The position numbers and the translations under genes are program-made. Shown in pieces: positions 5,606 through 6,216 of a stretch of DNA of 6,216 bases (position 1 is its first letter; each line of letters begins with the position of its first letter). Source of the stretch: Micromonosporaceae bacterium (GTDB lineage Bacteria > Actinomycetota > Actinomycetes > Mycobacteriales > Micromonosporaceae); contig JADGGF010000279.1 in the NCBI GenBank assembly GCA_019690055.1, forward strand, positions 1-6,216, in the 5' to 3' direction. The notes beneath the pieces are model-generated. The model was not told the origin of the DNA, did not search any database, and saw only the letters and a program-made list of their open reading frames with translations.

Positions 5606-5636
5606 AGCCTAGTCTTTCCCGTGCACTGATCGTCAG
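5606..5636 (-). promoter_or_regulatory. Promoter of the MarR gene
   Basis: On the minus strand TAGGCT (5611 to 5606) is a TANNNT -10, 6 bases before the ATG at 5599, again leaderless in form. CTGACG (5636 to 5631) is a possible -35, four of six matches to TTGACA, with a long 19-base spacer. The -35 lies inside the left arm of the inverted repeat, which supports autorepression. Confidence 0.45.
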
Positions 5637-5652
5637 TTAGGCTGACGATCAG
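5626..5652. promoter_or_regulatory. Perfect 11-bp inverted repeat, MarR operator
   Basis: CTGATCGTCAG (5626-5636) and CTGACGATCAG (5642-5652) are exact reverse complements around the 5-base centre TTAGG. The site lies between two divergent starts, one of them a MarR regulator, and overlaps candidate promoter elements in both directions. The size is typical of a MarR dimer site. Binding by this particular MarR protein is inference but strongly suggested by position. Confidence 0.75.
5638..5643 (+). promoter_or_regulatory. Possible -10 box of the small membrane protein gene
   Basis: TAGGCT on the + strand repeats the hexamer used by the MarR gene. It starts in the centre of the inverted repeat and would give a leader of about 32 bases that includes the Shine-Dalgarno site. 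TTTCCC (5615-5620) is a poor -35. The alternative -10 TAACCT (5664-5669) would place the transcript start beyond the Shine-Dalgarno sequence, so it is less likely. Confidence 0.35.
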
Positions 5653-5670
5653 CTCTGCTGACATAACCTC

Positions 5671-5676
5671 GGAGGG
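5671..5676 (+). promoter_or_regulatory. Shine-Dalgarno sequence of the small membrane protein gene
   Basis: GGAGGG lies 6 bases before the ATG at 5683, an optimal distance. It is the only clear ribosome-binding site in this window, since the other starts look leaderless or coupled, and it fixes the start of this gene. Confidence 0.8.
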
Positions 5677-5682
5677 CAAGGC

Positions 5683-6072
5683 ATGAAGCTACGCGTCATC
5701 CTCACGATCGTCGGCGTGATCACGGCGACCCCGGCCCTCGCGCTGGTCTGGCCCGGAATGCTGGAGACCAGCTACGGACTGTCCAATCTCGACCCCATGA
5801 CGACTGCCCTGCTCCAGCACCGCGGGGTGCTGCAGGGCGCCCTCGGCGCAGCCATCGTCTGGGCCGCCTTCTTTCCCCCGGTTCGGGTGCCGGCGTCGGC
5901 CACCGCCATCGTCACCAAGGCGACGTTCCTGGCTCTGACCGCCGTCGATGCTCAGCTGCGGGCCGACATGAACCTCGTCTCGCTGGCGTTCGACCCGATC
6001 GCCATCGTCATCCTCGGTGCGGTGATCGCCCATCACCTGCGCACCGCCCGCCCGGCCCCCGCGTCGGTCTAG
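5683..6072 (+). CDS. Small four-helix membrane protein controlled by a divergent MarR regulator
   Basis: A 129-residue integral membrane protein. Hydrophobic segments lie near 4-24, 48-64, 72-89 and 100-117. Between the first two is a soluble loop, YGLSNLDPMTTALLQHRGVLQG (31-52). The pattern YG...D...L.HR.VL.G.LG..I..AAF.P resembles a family of small bacterial membrane proteins that databases sometimes mislabel phosphopantetheine adenylyltransferase. That label would be wrong here, as no adenylyltransferase motif is present. I base the resemblance on memory. No catalytic or transport motif is visible. The MarR operator overlapping its promoter suggests induction by a stress or small molecule, and the product may respond to it. 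It ends in a short charged and Pro/Ala-rich cytoplasmic tail. Confidence 0.82.
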   Translation: MKLRVILTIVGVITATPALALVWPGMLETSYGLSNLDPMTTALLQHRGVLQGALGAAIVWAAFFPPVRVPASATAIVTKATFLALTAVDAQLRADMNLVSLAFDPIAIVILGAVIAHHLRTARPAPASV

Positions 6073-6099
6073 CCCGCGGCAACCCGGCGGCCCGTTTCC

Positions 6100-6159
6100 T
6101 CCACTGTGGACATACGGTCCCGGCCCGCCGTAAGAGACGTCGCCCGTACGGCCGCGTAC
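6100..6159. terminator. Cluster of small hairpins after the membrane protein gene
   Basis: Three short perfect inverted repeats follow the stop at 6072. They are TCCACTGTGGA (6100-6110), TACGG/CCGTA (6113-6117 and 6128-6132), and GTACG-GCCG-CGTAC (6146-6159, tetraloop). Each stem is only 5 bp and none is followed by a T-run. Together they may help end transcription, but individually they are weak. Confidence 0.3.
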
Positions 6160-6186
6160 CCGGATCGTCGGCCGTCCCGGGCCCCG

Positions 6187-6216
6187 CCCCCCCCGGCCGG
6201 TGGGGTATAAACAAAA
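6187..6216 (+). promoter_or_regulatory. C8 run followed by an AT-rich TATAAA box at the window edge
   Basis: CCCCCCCC (6187-6194) is followed by GGCCGGTGGGG and then TATAAACAAAA (6206-6216). This abrupt A/T block stands out in a GC-rich window. TATAAA could be a -10 box for a gene beginning just beyond the edge, but no -35 or start codon can be seen, so the call is tentative. Confidence 0.3.

Noticed and set aside
4990..5679. Longer minus-strand frame overlapping the MarR gene
   Set aside because: It is out of frame with MarR, Arg/Ser/Pro-rich, and would cover the operator and overlap the nucleotidyltransferase 3' end.
6008..6214. Minus-strand 68-codon frame at the right edge
   Set aside because: It overlaps the membrane protein gene, has low-complexity Gly/Arg/Pro composition, and no start signal can be judged at the window edge.

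Overview
The window is very GC-rich, uses GTG starts freely, and has actinomycete promoter architecture: TANNNT -10 boxes lying 6-8 bases upstream of start codons that have no Shine-Dalgarno sequence. Together with a DivIVA-motif microprotein, a bacterial topoisomerase IB and an actinobacterial AbiEii-type gene pair, this points to a filamentous actinomycete. Micromonosporaceae would fit, but that family-level guess is inference and not proven by the sequence.

Layout, left to right. (1) At 1-25 a strong hairpin sits at the window edge, followed by a GNAT acetyltransferase (87-680, +) and a 74-residue protein made of two DivIVA-like motifs (720-944, +), each with its own leaderless-type promoter. 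(2) Convergent to these is a topoisomerase IB (1017-2006, -) with a complete catalytic set. (3) Upstream of it on the same strand is a polytopic membrane diguanylate cyclase (2203-3663, -). A hairpin that could also form a pseudoknot separates the two and probably terminates the cyclase transcript. (4) A 309-base divergent intergenic region holds two 14-bp palindromes and a promoter. (5) A two-gene operon follows (3973-4431 and 4433-5068, +). It encodes an unrecognised 152-residue protein and an AbiEii/AbiGii-type nucleotidyltransferase whose start lies one base after the upstream stop codon, which suggests a toxin-antitoxin-like unit. (6) A MarR regulator (5129-5599, -) is divergent from a small four-helix membrane protein (5683-6072, +). 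Between them is a perfect 11-bp inverted repeat that overlaps candidate promoter elements of both genes. (7) The last 144 bases carry no gene. They hold small hairpins, a C8 run and an AT-rich TATAAA box at the edge.

The genes do not form one pathway. The clearest functional units are the nucleotidyltransferase pair and the MarR/membrane-protein pair. The item most likely to be under-described is the nucleotidyltransferase pair, because the upstream partner has no recognisable AbiEi antitoxin features. No tRNA, rRNA, CRISPR array, insertion sequence or attachment site was recognised.
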